16,914 nt of DNA from Bdellovibrio sp. ZAP7 (GCA_943324165.2 CALPKO020000003.1:1-16914), one strand, 5' to 3'; positions 7,034 through 14,480 are shown, counted from the first letter of the stretch. The notes: generated by a model from the sequence alone, not told the origin. A program made the numbers and translations.

Positions 7034-7897
7034 ATGATTTCTTATAATACTAAAGATTGGTTTACTTACATTTTTCGTTTTCATAAAGGAGATACTTTTC
7101 GGGTGCTTTTTCCGGTAATGATTGCAATTGGAATTTATGCGGGAATTATAGGTTATTTGGAAGTAGAGTATTTGAAAATTTCTCAAAAAAGTTATGTGAG
7201 CAACATTACCGTTATGCACGGAATGTTGGGTTTTGTAATTTCATTATTGCTTGTTTTTAGAACCAATACTGCTTATGACCGTTGGTGGGAAGGTCGGAAA
7301 TTATGGGGAAGTTTAGTCAATAACAGCCGTAACTTAGCTTTGAAATTAGCGGTGATTTTAGAAGAAGAAAAAGACCGTAATTTTTTTCGAAAAATAATTC
7401 CAATCTACGCTACCATTTTGCAAAAACACCTCAATAATGTTGAAACTGGTCAACAACTTTTTGACAATTTAGATTTAGAAATCGATCACCACAAGCACAA
7501 ACCCAATCAGGTGGCGAAAATGATGTTTCAAAGGATTAACGATTTGTATATTGACAAGAAAATTTCTGGCAATCAATTGATCATCATTAATGCCGAAATA
7601 CAATCTTTCTCTGATATTTGTGGTGCTTGCGAACGTATCAAAAACACTCCAATTCCTTATTCTTACAGTACATTTTTAAAAAAATTTATCTTTTTTTACG
7701 TCATGACTTTGCCTTTTGGCTATTCGGTAAGTTTAGGATACTATGTTGCTCCGGTCGTGGTTTTTATTTTTTATGTTTTAGCAAGTTTAGAGTTGATTGC
7801 CGAAGAAATTGAAGATCCTTTTGGAAATGACGAGAATGATTTACCCACGGAAATCTTGGCAGGAAAAATCAAAAAAAATGTGGAAGAATTGATTTAA
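7034..7897 (+). CDS. Bestrophin-family (UPF0187/YneE-type) anion channel protein
   Basis: This is a 287-residue inner-membrane protein of the bacterial bestrophin family, whose members form pentameric channels. Family hallmarks are strong: membrane segments at about 24-42 and 58-76, RTNTAYDRWWEGRKLWG at 76-92, ACERIKNTPIPYSY at 198-211, further hydrophobic segments at about 214-232 and 238-254, and the acidic EEIEDPFGNDENDLP at 257-271. The last of these corresponds to the calcium-clasp region of animal bestrophins. ION selectivity cannot be read from the sequence, since bacterial homologues include a cation-selective channel (KpBest) although animal ones conduct chloride. The gene follows purC by 18 nt and precedes a VOC-family gene by 18 nt, so it probably shares the pur transcript, although no functional link with purine synthesis is evident. 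Confidence 0.92.
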   Translation: MISYNTKDWFTYIFRFHKGDTFRVLFPVMIAIGIYAGIIGYLEVEYLKISQKSYVSNITVMHGMLGFVISLLLVFRTNTAYDRWWEGRKLWGSLVNNSRNLALKLAVILEEEKDRNFFRKIIPIYATILQKHLNNVETGQQLFDNLDLEIDHHKHKPNQVAKMMFQRINDLYIDKKISGNQLIIINAEIQSFSDICGACERIKNTPIPYSYSTFLKKFIFFYVMTLPFGYSVSLGYYVAPVVVFIFYVLASLELIAEEIEDPFGNDENDLPTEILAGKIKKNVEELI

Positions 7898-7915
7898 ATT
7901 TAAATTGCAGAAATT

Positions 7916-8272
7916 ATGCTGACCGCCATCAACCCAAAATTACCGATGAGAGAAAAATCAGCAACTTATGATTTTTATGTTAACCAATTGGGATTTATTT
8001 TTTTTGGAGATCATGATTATGACGGCTATTTGATGGTAGAAAAAGATAATATCCAAATTCACTTTTTTGAATTTAAAGATTTAGATAAAATGCAAAATTA
8101 CGGACAAGTTTATATTCGTACTAACTCAATCGATCAACTCTACCAGTCTTATCTTGACAACAAAGTAGGTATTCATCCGAATGGAGAACTTAATCTTAAA
8201 CCTTGGGGACAAAAAGAATTTTCAATTTTAGATCCAGACAACAATTTGTTGACTTTTGGAGAAAGCACTTAA
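7916..8272 (+). CDS. VOC-superfamily (glyoxalase/bleomycin-resistance-like) protein
   Basis: This small 118-residue protein has the paired beta-alpha-beta-beta-beta fold of the vicinal oxygen chelate superfamily. It opens with ATYDFYVNQLGFIFF (16-30), the first helix and strand of the fold. It continues with IQIHFFEF (46-53) and YIRTNSIDQLYQSYL (66-80) and ends with EFSILDPDNNLLTFGE (101-116), the usual last strands. This closing segment is characteristic of the bleomycin-resistance-protein branch, whose members bind a hydrophobic or metal-chelating ligand as domain-swapped dimers and are often not metalloenzymes. I cannot assign a substrate, and resistance to a drug should not be assumed. 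It is the last gene of the probable purB-purC-bestrophin-VOC operon. Confidence 0.85.
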   Translation: MLTAINPKLPMREKSATYDFYVNQLGFIFFGDHDYDGYLMVEKDNIQIHFFEFKDLDKMQNYGQVYIRTNSIDQLYQSYLDNKVGIHPNGELNLKPWGQKEFSILDPDNNLLTFGEST

Positions 8273-8288
8273 AATTAGTTTAATTTTG
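8255..8288 (+). promoter_or_regulatory. Candidate promoter of the T9SS surface-protein gene
   Basis: TAATTTTG at 8281-8288 matches TAnnTTTG exactly. A TTTG at 8255-8258 lies 22 nt upstream, slightly longer than the usual spacing, and inside the end of the VOC gene. The start codon at 8331 is 42 nt downstream, giving a short leader. Confidence 0.45.
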
Positions 8289-8330
8289 ACAATCATTTAA
8301 ATAAAGGCACCTAAATAAATTAAAATAGAC

Positions 8331-10400
8331 ATGAAAAAAATTATTTTTGGATTTATCTTCCTAAACGCTTTGAACATTCATGCACAAGCAGTTACAATCA
8401 GCACGAATAACATTACCGCAACGCAATTGGTAAATGAGTTTTTGGGAGCCAACAATAATGCTACTTCAGCTACAAAAAGTGTTGGTAATGGCATTGGCTA
8501 TTTTCAAAATTCGAATCCTGCATTCCCGTTTAACAAAGGAATTGTAATTTCTACAGGAAATGTCACTGCCATAACAGGAACAAGTGATGTTTCTGGAACA
8601 GGATCTAATACAACAGATGCCAATTTACAAACTTTTGCCAATTCTAATGGCTTGACAGGTGGCTTATATGACGCCACTTATCTGTCTTATAACTTTACTG
8701 CAACTTCCACGCAATTGAATTTTGATTATATTTTTGCTTCAGAAGATTACGGACAATTCCAGTGTGGCTTTTCTGATGTAGTGGCCTTTTTATTGACAGA
8801 TATCACTACAGGAACTACCACAAATATGGCAACCATTCCAGGAACGATTTTGCCTGTTTCTGTAACAAATATTAGAAATTCAGTAAATAATGCGGGTTGT
8901 ACTTCTGTCAACCCACAATTTTTTGACGTATACAATGCCGTTAATAATCCAGCAACAAATGGTACAAGTTTTAACGGACGTACCGTTGTAATGAATGCTT
9001 TTGCCAATCTTACAGTAGGAAATGCTTATAAATTGAAACTCGTTATTGGCGATTATCAGGATGCACTTTATGATTCTGCTGTATTTATAAAAGCAAGTCC
9101 AACGCCTACAGAAGTTCTTGGAGCGGATTTAACAATTGCCAACAATACAGCAATTTGCGCAGGACAAAGCTATACCTTGAGTACTGGATTAAATGCATCA
9201 AATTATAATTTCCAATGGTATTTGAACGGTAATGTAATTTTGAATGCTTTTCAACCAACTTTCACGGTAAACCAAGCAGGTGTTTATCAAGTTGTTTATC
9301 AAAATATTTTAAATGGAAGTCAATTTTCAGACGAAATTATTATCGAAAACCCATTGCCTCTTGAAACTTTTCCAGATGTAACAACTTGTAACTTCTTTAA
9401 CATAGCTTTTGCACAAAGTGGAGATTTTTATACTGGACCAAATGGAACTGGGCAATTAATTCCCCCTGGAACTGCCATAACTGCTTCAATGACAATTTAT
9501 GTTTATAACGGTTGTGAAAACACGTCTTTTGTAGTAACAATCTTTCCAGCACCAATTACTTCTGCTCCACAAAACATGACCATCAACGAAGCAAATTCAG
9601 ATGGTTTTGCTGCTTTCGATTTAGCTACTCAAATACCAATAATATTGAATGGACTTTCTCCAAATGACTATCAAATTAGTTTTTATACTAGCTATGCTGA
9701 TGCTATAAATGGAATAAATGCAATAAGCGACTTATCCAATTTTACGAATTTTTCTAATCCACAAACAATTTATTCCTCTGTTACAAATTTAATTTCAGGA
9801 TTTAATTGCAGTAATATTAGTAATTTTACTCTAAACGTGGTAAACGCACCAGCAGTTACTTTTCAAGACTTTACAATTTTTGAACCATCTACCGATGGCG
9901 TTGCCGTTTTTGATTTAACAGTTCAAATTCCTGCGATAATTGGAGCCAATGCAGATCCTGCAAATTTTGTGGTTACCTTTTTTACTTCTCTTGAAGATGC
10001 TAATAACAATGTAAATCCGATTGAAAATCCTAGTCAATTTACCAATACTACCAATCCACAAACAATTTATGTTAGGGTTACTAGCCTAAGTGGAAAAACT
10101 ACAAGCACAACTTTTATTGGCAGCATGCAACTTTATGTGCAAGAAACACTTTCCAACAATGGTTTTAATGATTTAAAAATTACTGTTTCACCAAATCCTG
10201 TGATTGATTTTATGACAATTTCGTCAAAAGAAAATTTGGATTCAGTTGCCCTTTACAATGTTTTAGGACAGCTGGTCTATAAAATAGCAACAAAATCAAA
10301 TAAAGAGAAAATTGACTTATCTACTTTAGCTGCTGGTAACTATTTTGTAAAAATAAATGCTGCCAACAATTCTAAAGTTATTAAAATCATTAAGCACTAA
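8331..10400 (+). CDS. T9SS-secreted choice-of-anchor L domain surface protein
   Basis: This 689-residue protein is exported by Sec and then across the outer membrane by the type IX system. Residues 1-19 form a signal peptide (cleavage near HAQA). The choice-of-anchor L domain spans about 22-258, with FDYIFASEDYGQFQCGFSD at 131-149 and VIGDYQDALYDSAVFI at 238-253. An Ig/PKD-like segment with ICAGQSYTLS and FQWYLNG follows at about 265-338. Two related modules lie at about 413-505 and 512-604; both contain DGxAxFDL, Q-I-P, FYTS or FFTS followed by A-N, and NPQTIY. Residues 617-689 are a type A sorting domain: VSPNPVIDF, LYNVLGQLVY, IDLSTLAAGNYFVKI and a basic last strand. Such proteins are surface-displayed or released, and may act in adhesion. 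The gene has its own promoter match and ends at a strong terminator. The specific ligand is unknown. Confidence 0.93.
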   Translation: MKKIIFGFIFLNALNIHAQAVTISTNNITATQLVNEFLGANNNATSATKSVGNGIGYFQNSNPAFPFNKGIVISTGNVTAITGTSDVSGTGSNTTDANLQTFANSNGLTGGLYDATYLSYNFTATSTQLNFDYIFASEDYGQFQCGFSDVVAFLLTDITTGTTTNMATIPGTILPVSVTNIRNSVNNAGCTSVNPQFFDVYNAVNNPATNGTSFNGRTVVMNAFANLTVGNAYKLKLVIGDYQDALYDSAVFIKASPTPTEVLGADLTIANNTAICAGQSYTLSTGLNASNYNFQWYLNGNVILNAFQPTFTVNQAGVYQVVYQNILNGSQFSDEIIIENPLPLETFPDVTTCNFFNIAFAQSGDFYTGPNGTGQLIPPGTAITASMTIYVYNGCENTSFVVTIFPAPITSAPQNMTINEANSDGFAAFDLATQIPIILNGLSPNDYQISFYTSYADAINGINAISDLSNFTNFSNPQTIYSSVTNLISGFNCSNISNFTLNVVNAPAVTFQDFTIFEPSTDGVAVFDLTVQIPAIIGANADPANFVVTFFTSLEDANNNVNPIENPSQFTNTTNPQTIYVRVTSLSGKTTSTTFIGSMQLYVQETLSNNGFNDLKITVSPNPVIDFMTISSKENLDSVALYNVLGQLVYKIATKSNKEKIDLSTLAAGNYFVKINAANNSKVIKIIKH

Positions 10401-10410
10401 TTTCAAAATA

Positions 10411-10460
10411 AAATCCCTCAAGTTTCCTATTAGAAGCTTGAGGGATTGTTATTTTTATTT
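10411..10460. terminator. Strong bidirectional intrinsic terminator
   Basis: An uninterrupted hairpin is formed by 10412-10426 and 10433-10447: eleven perfect pairs (AATCCCTCAAG with its complement), then one G-U and three Watson-Crick pairs, with loop CTATTA. A T-rich tract follows on the plus strand and an A-rich tract precedes it, giving T's on the minus strand. It separates the convergent surface-protein and cytochrome genes. Confidence 0.88.
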
Positions 10461-10476
10461 AATTTAGTTTTCTAAA

Positions 10477-10806
10477 TTAGTTCGTAAAAGAAAACAAATA
10501 ACCCGAAATTGATGCCATTTGAGCATCATCTAAATCTGCATATCGCTTCATTTTTATAAGAATAGGTTCCCATTCTCGCTTACTAAAATTATTGGGTTCA
10601 TACAATTGATGGCATTTGGCACAATTGTTTTCATACAAATTTTTACCATCTAGTTTTTCATGTACAACGGCAATTGGTGCTGTTTTTTGTGCTGACAAAA
10701 CAATGGCGTTGGGTTTAGTATTAACTTCATCCTTGACAACTTTTTTGGTCGAACAACCCATTAAACTCAAAACTAAAAGTGCTGAAAAAGTATATTTTAA
10801 AATCAT
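10477..10806 (-). CDS. Monohaem cytochrome c-like lipoprotein
   Basis: This 109-residue protein has a lipoprotein signal ending in SLMGC (lipid on C18), a polar linker (about 19-50) and a small class I cytochrome c domain. The haem-binding motif CAKCH is at 62-66, preceded by the helix GKNLYENN. Met86 (in LIKMKRY) or Met97 (in DDAQMASI) could be the sixth, distal ligand. The C-terminal helix is ISGYLFSF. It should face the periplasm, anchored in a membrane, and carry electrons; the donor and acceptor are unknown. It is encoded 10 nt downstream of a PH-domain membrane protein and shares its transcript. The neighbourhood is rich in menaquinone genes, which fits a respiratory role, but that link is inference. 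Confidence 0.88.
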   Translation of the reverse strand: MILKYTFSALLVLSLMGCSTKKVVKDEVNTKPNAIVLSAQKTAPIAVVHEKLDGKNLYENNCAKCHQLYEPNNFSKREWEPILIKMKRYADLDDAQMASISGYLFSFTN

Positions 10807-10816
10807 ATTTCTCTAG

Positions 10817-11242
10817 TTAAATTACCTCAATTTTCGGATTGATTTTTAATAATTCTGCGATAAAATCAACACTTTTTTTAGGCGATACGTAAACATCATC
10901 TTGCTTGTTGTAAGTGATGATATAACCTTTAATGTCTAATGCAGGTTTCATGGTAACTTGTGGATATAAACCCGAAAAATATTGAACTTTATCTATTTTA
11001 TTGATGTCGATTCTTCCTCTAAAAGGGCCAGAGCGGTAGAACAAAAAACTATTTTTGATGACATAACGTGTGTCCAACAAAATCCAAACTACTAATGCCG
11101 AAGCCAATGAAGTGATGATAATCGGAGCAACGTCTAATGATGGTTTGTTCAAGTTCAAAAGCATCATTATTAACATAAACAACACCAACCCCCATAAAAC
11201 GATTACGATAAAAAAACTTTTAGAGGATAAATAGTTTTTCAT
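10817..11242 (-). CDS. Small membrane protein with C-terminal bacterial PH domain (bPH_4-like)
   Basis: This 141-residue protein has two membrane segments (about 9-30 and 38-56) followed by a cytoplasmic domain of about 80 residues. The latter starts with DTRYVIKNSFLFYRSGPFRGRI, then IDINKIDKVQYFSG, and ends with the strands and helix DDVYVSPKKSVDFIAELLKINP. That pattern (Y-x-I-x-x-x-x-L, G-x-x-x-x-x-I-x-I-x-x-I, then V-S-P and a helix) is typical of the small bacterial PH domain family formerly called DUF1200. No function is established for the family that I can apply here. It is the first gene of a two-gene unit with the cytochrome and diverges from menB across a 54-nt gap. Confidence 0.75.
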   Translation of the reverse strand: MKNYLSSKSFFIVIVLWGLVLFMLIMMLLNLNKPSLDVAPIIITSLASALVVWILLDTRYVIKNSFLFYRSGPFRGRIDINKIDKVQYFSGLYPQVTMKPALDIKGYIITYNKQDDVYVSPKKSVDFIAELLKINPKIEVI

Positions 11243-11296
11243 AATTAATTTTAATTTCTAAAAAATGGTTTAATTTTACGCTAAATTAATACAAAT

Positions 11297-12139
11297 ATGT
11301 CAGATATAAACTGGAAAACCGCAAAAATTTTTGAAGACATCACCTATCAAAAATGCGATGGTGTAGCAAGAATTGCCTTTAATCGCCCGAATGTTCGCAA
11401 CGCTTTTCGACCAAAAACTACCAGCGAATTGTACCAAGCATTTTATGATGCGCAAGAAGATACTTCAATCGGCGTGGTTTTGCTTTCTGCCGAAGGACCT
11501 TCGACCAAAGATGGTGTTTATTCTTTTTGCAGTGGTGGCGACCAAAACGCTCGTGGACACCAAGGTTATGTGGGTGAAGATGGTCAACACCGACTCAATA
11601 TTCTCGAAGTACAACGCCTTATTCGCTTTATGCCTAAAGTCGTAATTGCCGTTGTACCAGGATGGGCAGTCGGTGGTGGACACAGTTTGCATGTGGTTTG
11701 CGATTTGACTTTGGCGAGCAAAGAACACGCTATTTTTAAACAAACCGATGCCGATGTAACGAGTTTTGACGGTGGATATGGCTCGGCGTATTTGGCAAAA
11801 ATGGTAGGACAGAAAAAAGCAAGAGAGATTTTCTTTCTAGGTCGCAATTATTCTGCTCAAGAAGCAATGGAAATGGGCATGGTGAATGCCGTGATTCCTC
11901 ACGAAGATTTAGAAAATACCGCTTTTGAATGGGCACAAGAAATTTTGCAAAAGTCGCCAACCTCGATAAAAATGTTGAAATTCGCCATGAATTTAACTGA
12001 TGATGGTATGGTAGGACAACAGGTTTTTGCTGGTGAAGCTACTCGGCTAGCTTATATGACCGAAGAAGCCAAAGAAGGTAGAAATGCTTTTTTAGAAAAA
12101 AGAAAACCCAACTTTGGAGAAAATAAGTGGTTGCCGTAG
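11297..12139 (+). CDS. menB: 1,4-Dihydroxy-2-naphthoyl-CoA synthase
   Basis: MenB closes the second ring of the menaquinone precursor, converting o-succinylbenzoyl-CoA to 1,4-dihydroxy-2-naphthoyl-CoA. The product is 280 residues of the crotonase superfamily. NRPNVRNAFRP (29-39) and FCSGGDQNARG (77-87) form the CoA pocket and first oxyanion half, and PGWAVGGGHSLHVVCDLTLAS is at 121-141. KQTDADVTSFDGGYGSAYLA (148-167) contains the equivalents of E. coli S161 and D163 at S156 and D158. FAGEATRLAYMTEEAKEGR (244-262) supplies the C-terminal tyrosine Y253. D151 sits where E. coli MenB has the glycine that lets bicarbonate act as cofactor, so this is the type II, bicarbonate-independent form, as in Mycobacterium tuberculosis. 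It is followed by a terminator, so it may be transcribed separately from the genes to its right. Confidence 0.97.
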   Translation: MSDINWKTAKIFEDITYQKCDGVARIAFNRPNVRNAFRPKTTSELYQAFYDAQEDTSIGVVLLSAEGPSTKDGVYSFCSGGDQNARGHQGYVGEDGQHRLNILEVQRLIRFMPKVVIAVVPGWAVGGGHSLHVVCDLTLASKEHAIFKQTDADVTSFDGGYGSAYLAKMVGQKKAREIFFLGRNYSAQEAMEMGMVNAVIPHEDLENTAFEWAQEILQKSPTSIKMLKFAMNLTDDGMVGQQVFAGEATRLAYMTEEAKEGRNAFLEKRKPNFGENKWLP

Positions 12140-12175
12140 TTAATTAAGAGCTTTTGGAAACTAATAGAAAATAAA

Positions 12176-12203
12176 AAAATCGCTGAAAGGCGATTTTCTT
12201 TTT
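12176..12203 (+). terminator. Intrinsic terminator after menB
   Basis: AAAATCGC (12176-12183) pairs with GCGATTTT (12190-12197) around the six-base loop TGAAAG. The stem is perfect at 8 bp and is followed by CTTTTT. It lies 36 nt after the menB stop codon and separates menB from the PH-domain pair. Confidence 0.8.
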
Positions 12204-12271
12204 AAAAACACCAGTTGAACATTGCTTTTATATTGATTTCAGGATAATTATATCGAAAAAAGTTATTTTTT

Positions 12272-12300
12272 TTTGCATTCGAATTTAATTGGTAAATTTG
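12272..12300 (+). promoter_or_regulatory. Candidate promoter of the PH-domain gene pair
   Basis: TAAATTTG (12293-12300) matches TAnnTTTG exactly. A TTTG at 12272-12275 lies 17 nt upstream, somewhat closer than usual. The start codon at 12329 is 28 nt downstream. Placed between the menB terminator and the gene pair, it suggests that transcription restarts here. Confidence 0.5.
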
Positions 12301-12328
12301 GAAAAGAATTCTATTTAAAATCAACCCC

Positions 12329-12847
12329 ATGCAAGACTTTACCAACGCAACCATCGACACCACAACACTACCTCGTTTTGAAGAAGTTGTTTTCTCAAAA
12401 CTGCATCCTAATTATTGGAAAGTAATATTGCTCAATTGGCTGATTTTATTTTTATTTGGCGGTGTAGGTTTGTTTCTTGCCAGTTTTCGCATAGCCGAAA
12501 TTGCCGAATACAAAATTAATTTTATCATTGTTTTTTTGTTTTTTTGTGTTTTGGTAATTGGTTTTTCGCGCATTGGCTTCGTCAAAAAAGGGTTTGCTTT
12601 TCGCGAACACGATTTGTTGTTTACCCATGGCATCGTTGCCACAACAACCATCATCATTCCTTACAACCGCATTCAACATGTGGCACTCGAAGAAGGTATT
12701 GCAGCAAGACTTTTTGGATTGTCGAAAATTGAAATTTTTACGGCTGGCGGCAGCAACAGCGACATACAAATTCCAGGAATTAAGAAAGAAGAAGCCGAAA
12801 ACATCAAGCAATTGTTGATGGGAAAAATTCAAATTCAATTGCAATAA
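12329..12847 (+). CDS. Bacterial PH-domain membrane protein, YdbS-like
   Basis: This 172-residue protein has two membrane helices (about 31-52 and 62-83) followed by a bPH_2 domain at about 86-166. The domain shows the family pattern: the first strand GFAFREHDLLFTHGIV, the conserved PYNRIQHVALEEG (111-123), then ARLFGLSKIEIFTAGG (126-141) and the closing helix after IPGIKKEEAENIKQLL. It resembles the first gene of the Bacillus ydbST pair. In Bacillus subtilis ydbST belongs to the extracytoplasmic sigma-W regulon and has been linked to protection against antimicrobials made by other bacilli; whether that holds here is unknown. Its stop codon overlaps the ATG of the larger PH protein by one base (TAATG), so the two are translationally coupled and probably form a complex. 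Confidence 0.88.
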   Translation: MQDFTNATIDTTTLPRFEEVVFSKLHPNYWKVILLNWLILFLFGGVGLFLASFRIAEIAEYKINFIIVFLFFCVLVIGFSRIGFVKKGFAFREHDLLFTHGIVATTTIIIPYNRIQHVALEEGIAARLFGLSKIEIFTAGGSNSDIQIPGIKKEEAENIKQLLMGKIQIQLQ

Positions 12848-14343
12848 TGTCAAATTTCAATCAACCACAAAGACAAAACAAACTGGGCGTTTTGGTGCTT
12901 TTTTTAGACACCATTCGCCAGTTTTCTCGTGCTTTGTTTCCGATCATTTTGGTTTCTATCATCAAAATAAAATCGTTCCATTTGGGTATAATTGTTTTGA
13001 TTCTATTTTTAGTTTTAGCGGTTTTTGCAACAATTGCTTATTTAAAATACTACTATTTCACCTTCTACTTAGACAACGACAACCAAGAGTTTATCGTTAA
13101 CGAAGGGATATTTAACAAAACTAAAACGGCAATCCAACTGCATAAAATTCAACATGTCAACATCAAGCAATCGTTTGTTCAAAATATAATTGGCGTTTAT
13201 GCCCTCGAAATTGATACCGCTGGCACAAACAACCAAGAAATTGCCATCAAAGCGATTTCGCACGCAGTTGCCTTGGATTTAAAATCAAAATTATTAGAAA
13301 ACGATGCTATAAAACAAAGTTTAAATGAAGAAAATATTGGTTTTGAAACGGAAGAAAATACAAACGACGCTTTTGTGAAAATCAGTTTTTCTAGCTTACT
13401 GAAAATAGGAATTACCTCCAATTACGTAAAAAGTTTTTTGATTCTTTTGGCTTTTTTCTTCTCTGCTTTTGAAAATATCAAACATATTTTTGGAGAAGAT
13501 GCTATCGAGGAAAATAAAATTGACGGTTTTTTAGAAAAAAACTTAATGCTCGAAGCCCTTCCGATTTTGTTTATTTTGTTTATTGCTGTCATTATCATTG
13601 TGAATTTAGTTCGCGTGGTTTTTCGTTATTTCGATTTTAAAATCACCAATCAAAACGGCTCACTCCTGCTCTCTTTTGGATTATTGAACACCAAAAGCAC
13701 TATCATCAAACCCAACAAAGTGCAGATTGTTGCCTTTTCGAGCAACTATTTCCAAAAGAAAATGAATGTCCTAGAAATGAAAATCAAACAAGCAACCAAT
13801 GGCGAAAAGGAAGAAGAAAAAGCCGCCATTGAAATTCCGGGTTGCAATAATGTTGAGAAAGAAGCGATTTTGAAAATCATTTTTGGGCAAAATCCCATCA
13901 AAGGAATTGAACTAAAACCCAATTTTAGAAAACTTGGTTTTGCTATTTTCCTGACCACTATTTTGCCAATATCAGCCTATTTATTGCTTAGAAACAATAT
14001 TAAAGAAAGAGAAATAATTGACTATTTCGTTTTTATTTATGTTATTTTTGTGGGCTTAATTCAGTACTTTAAATTCCGTAACAACAAGTTGTTTTTAGAC
14101 AAAGATTACATCATCAAACAAAGTGGCGCGTGGGATATTAAAAACGAAATTATCGAAACGAGTAAAATACAAGCCATTTCGACATCGCAACTTTTTTGGC
14201 ACAAAAGCTTGAATATTGGTTCGATAACTTTGCATACAGCTGGTGGAAAAATTGATTTTCAATTGGGAAATTTTGAGAAAATAAAAGCATTTAAAAACCT
14301 TTGGCTTTATGAGATTGAATCTACGAATGTGAATTGGATGTGA
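12847..14343 (+). CDS. Triple bacterial PH-domain membrane protein, YdbT-like
   Basis: This 498-residue membrane protein is built as three repeats of a pair of helices followed by a bPH_2 domain. Membrane segments are at about 28-45 and 47-66, 194-210 and 236-256, and 363-381 and 390-406. PH domains lie at about 69-150, 262-345 and 408-486. The first has QLHKIQHVNIKQSFVQNIIGVYALEIDTAG, with the R/K-I-Q pattern shared by its smaller partner; the middle one has IIKPNKVQIVAFSSN; the third has IIETSKIQAISTSQLFWHKSLNIGSITLHTAGG. The middle copy is the most divergent, with an insertion of charged residues (NGEKEEEK) at about 318-325. It starts within the stop codon of the upstream gene (TAATG). No reaction can be assigned; the layout suggests a scaffold or membrane-lipid-associated complex. 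Confidence 0.88.
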   Translation: MSNFNQPQRQNKLGVLVLFLDTIRQFSRALFPIILVSIIKIKSFHLGIIVLILFLVLAVFATIAYLKYYYFTFYLDNDNQEFIVNEGIFNKTKTAIQLHKIQHVNIKQSFVQNIIGVYALEIDTAGTNNQEIAIKAISHAVALDLKSKLLENDAIKQSLNEENIGFETEENTNDAFVKISFSSLLKIGITSNYVKSFLILLAFFFSAFENIKHIFGEDAIEENKIDGFLEKNLMLEALPILFILFIAVIIIVNLVRVVFRYFDFKITNQNGSLLLSFGLLNTKSTIIKPNKVQIVAFSSNYFQKKMNVLEMKIKQATNGEKEEEKAAIEIPGCNNVEKEAILKIIFGQNPIKGIELKPNFRKLGFAIFLTTILPISAYLLLRNNIKEREIIDYFVFIYVIFVGLIQYFKFRNNKLFLDKDYIIKQSGAWDIKNEIIETSKIQAISTSQLFWHKSLNIGSITLHTAGGKIDFQLGNFEKIKAFKNLWLYEIESTNVNWM

Positions 14344-14347
14344 GTTT

Positions 14348-14480
14348 GAGGTTAGAATTTAGAGGTTAGAATATAGAGGAAAGAAGAAAGAAGAAAGAGG
14401 AAAGAGGAAAGAAGAAAGAGGAAAGAGGAAAGAAGAAGGAAGAAGGAAGAAGGAAGAAAGATAAAAGATAAAAGAAGAAA
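14348..14480. repeat. Array of 19 in-register heptanucleotide repeats, purine-rich
   Basis: The 133 bases divide exactly into 19 units of seven, every one beginning GA. Units 1-4 are GAGGTTA, GAATTTA, GAGGTTA, GAATATA. Units 5-16 (14376-14459) are all GARGAAR types (GAGGAAA, GAAGAAA, GAAGAAG). Units 17-18 are GATAAAA and unit 19 is GAAGAAA. A 21-nt block of three units is exactly duplicated at 14390-14410 and 14411-14431. Bases 14375-14461 are an unbroken 87-nt purine run. The array starts 4 nt after the stop codon of the PH gene and ends 24 nt before the menA start. It resembles heptanucleotide tandem arrays seen in other bacteria; origin by slippage is likely. It has mirror-like purine strand asymmetry that could allow triplex DNA, which is inference. 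Confidence 0.85.

Noticed and set aside
7916..8272. Bleomycin or other antibiotic resistance gene
   Set aside because: Only the general VOC fold is supported; there is no specific substrate signature, and the operon context is purine synthesis.
10412..10447. Inverted repeat as an end of a mobile element
   Set aside because: The two arms are only 6 nt apart, flanked by T-rich tracts, and lie between converging genes, which is what a terminator looks like.
11373..11960. Several open frames on both strands inside menB
   Set aside because: They are out-of-frame shadows of a strongly conserved gene, made longer by its somewhat higher G+C content.
12452..12853. 133-residue open frame antisense to the YdbS-like gene
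   Set aside because: It is opposite a clearly conserved PH-domain gene, has no recognisable family, and is rich in K, N, F and C as expected for a reversed AT-rich coding strand.
14348..14480. CRISPR array or low-complexity coding sequence
   Set aside because: Units are contiguous with no spacers, the seven-base period shifts the reading frame, and no cas genes are nearby.
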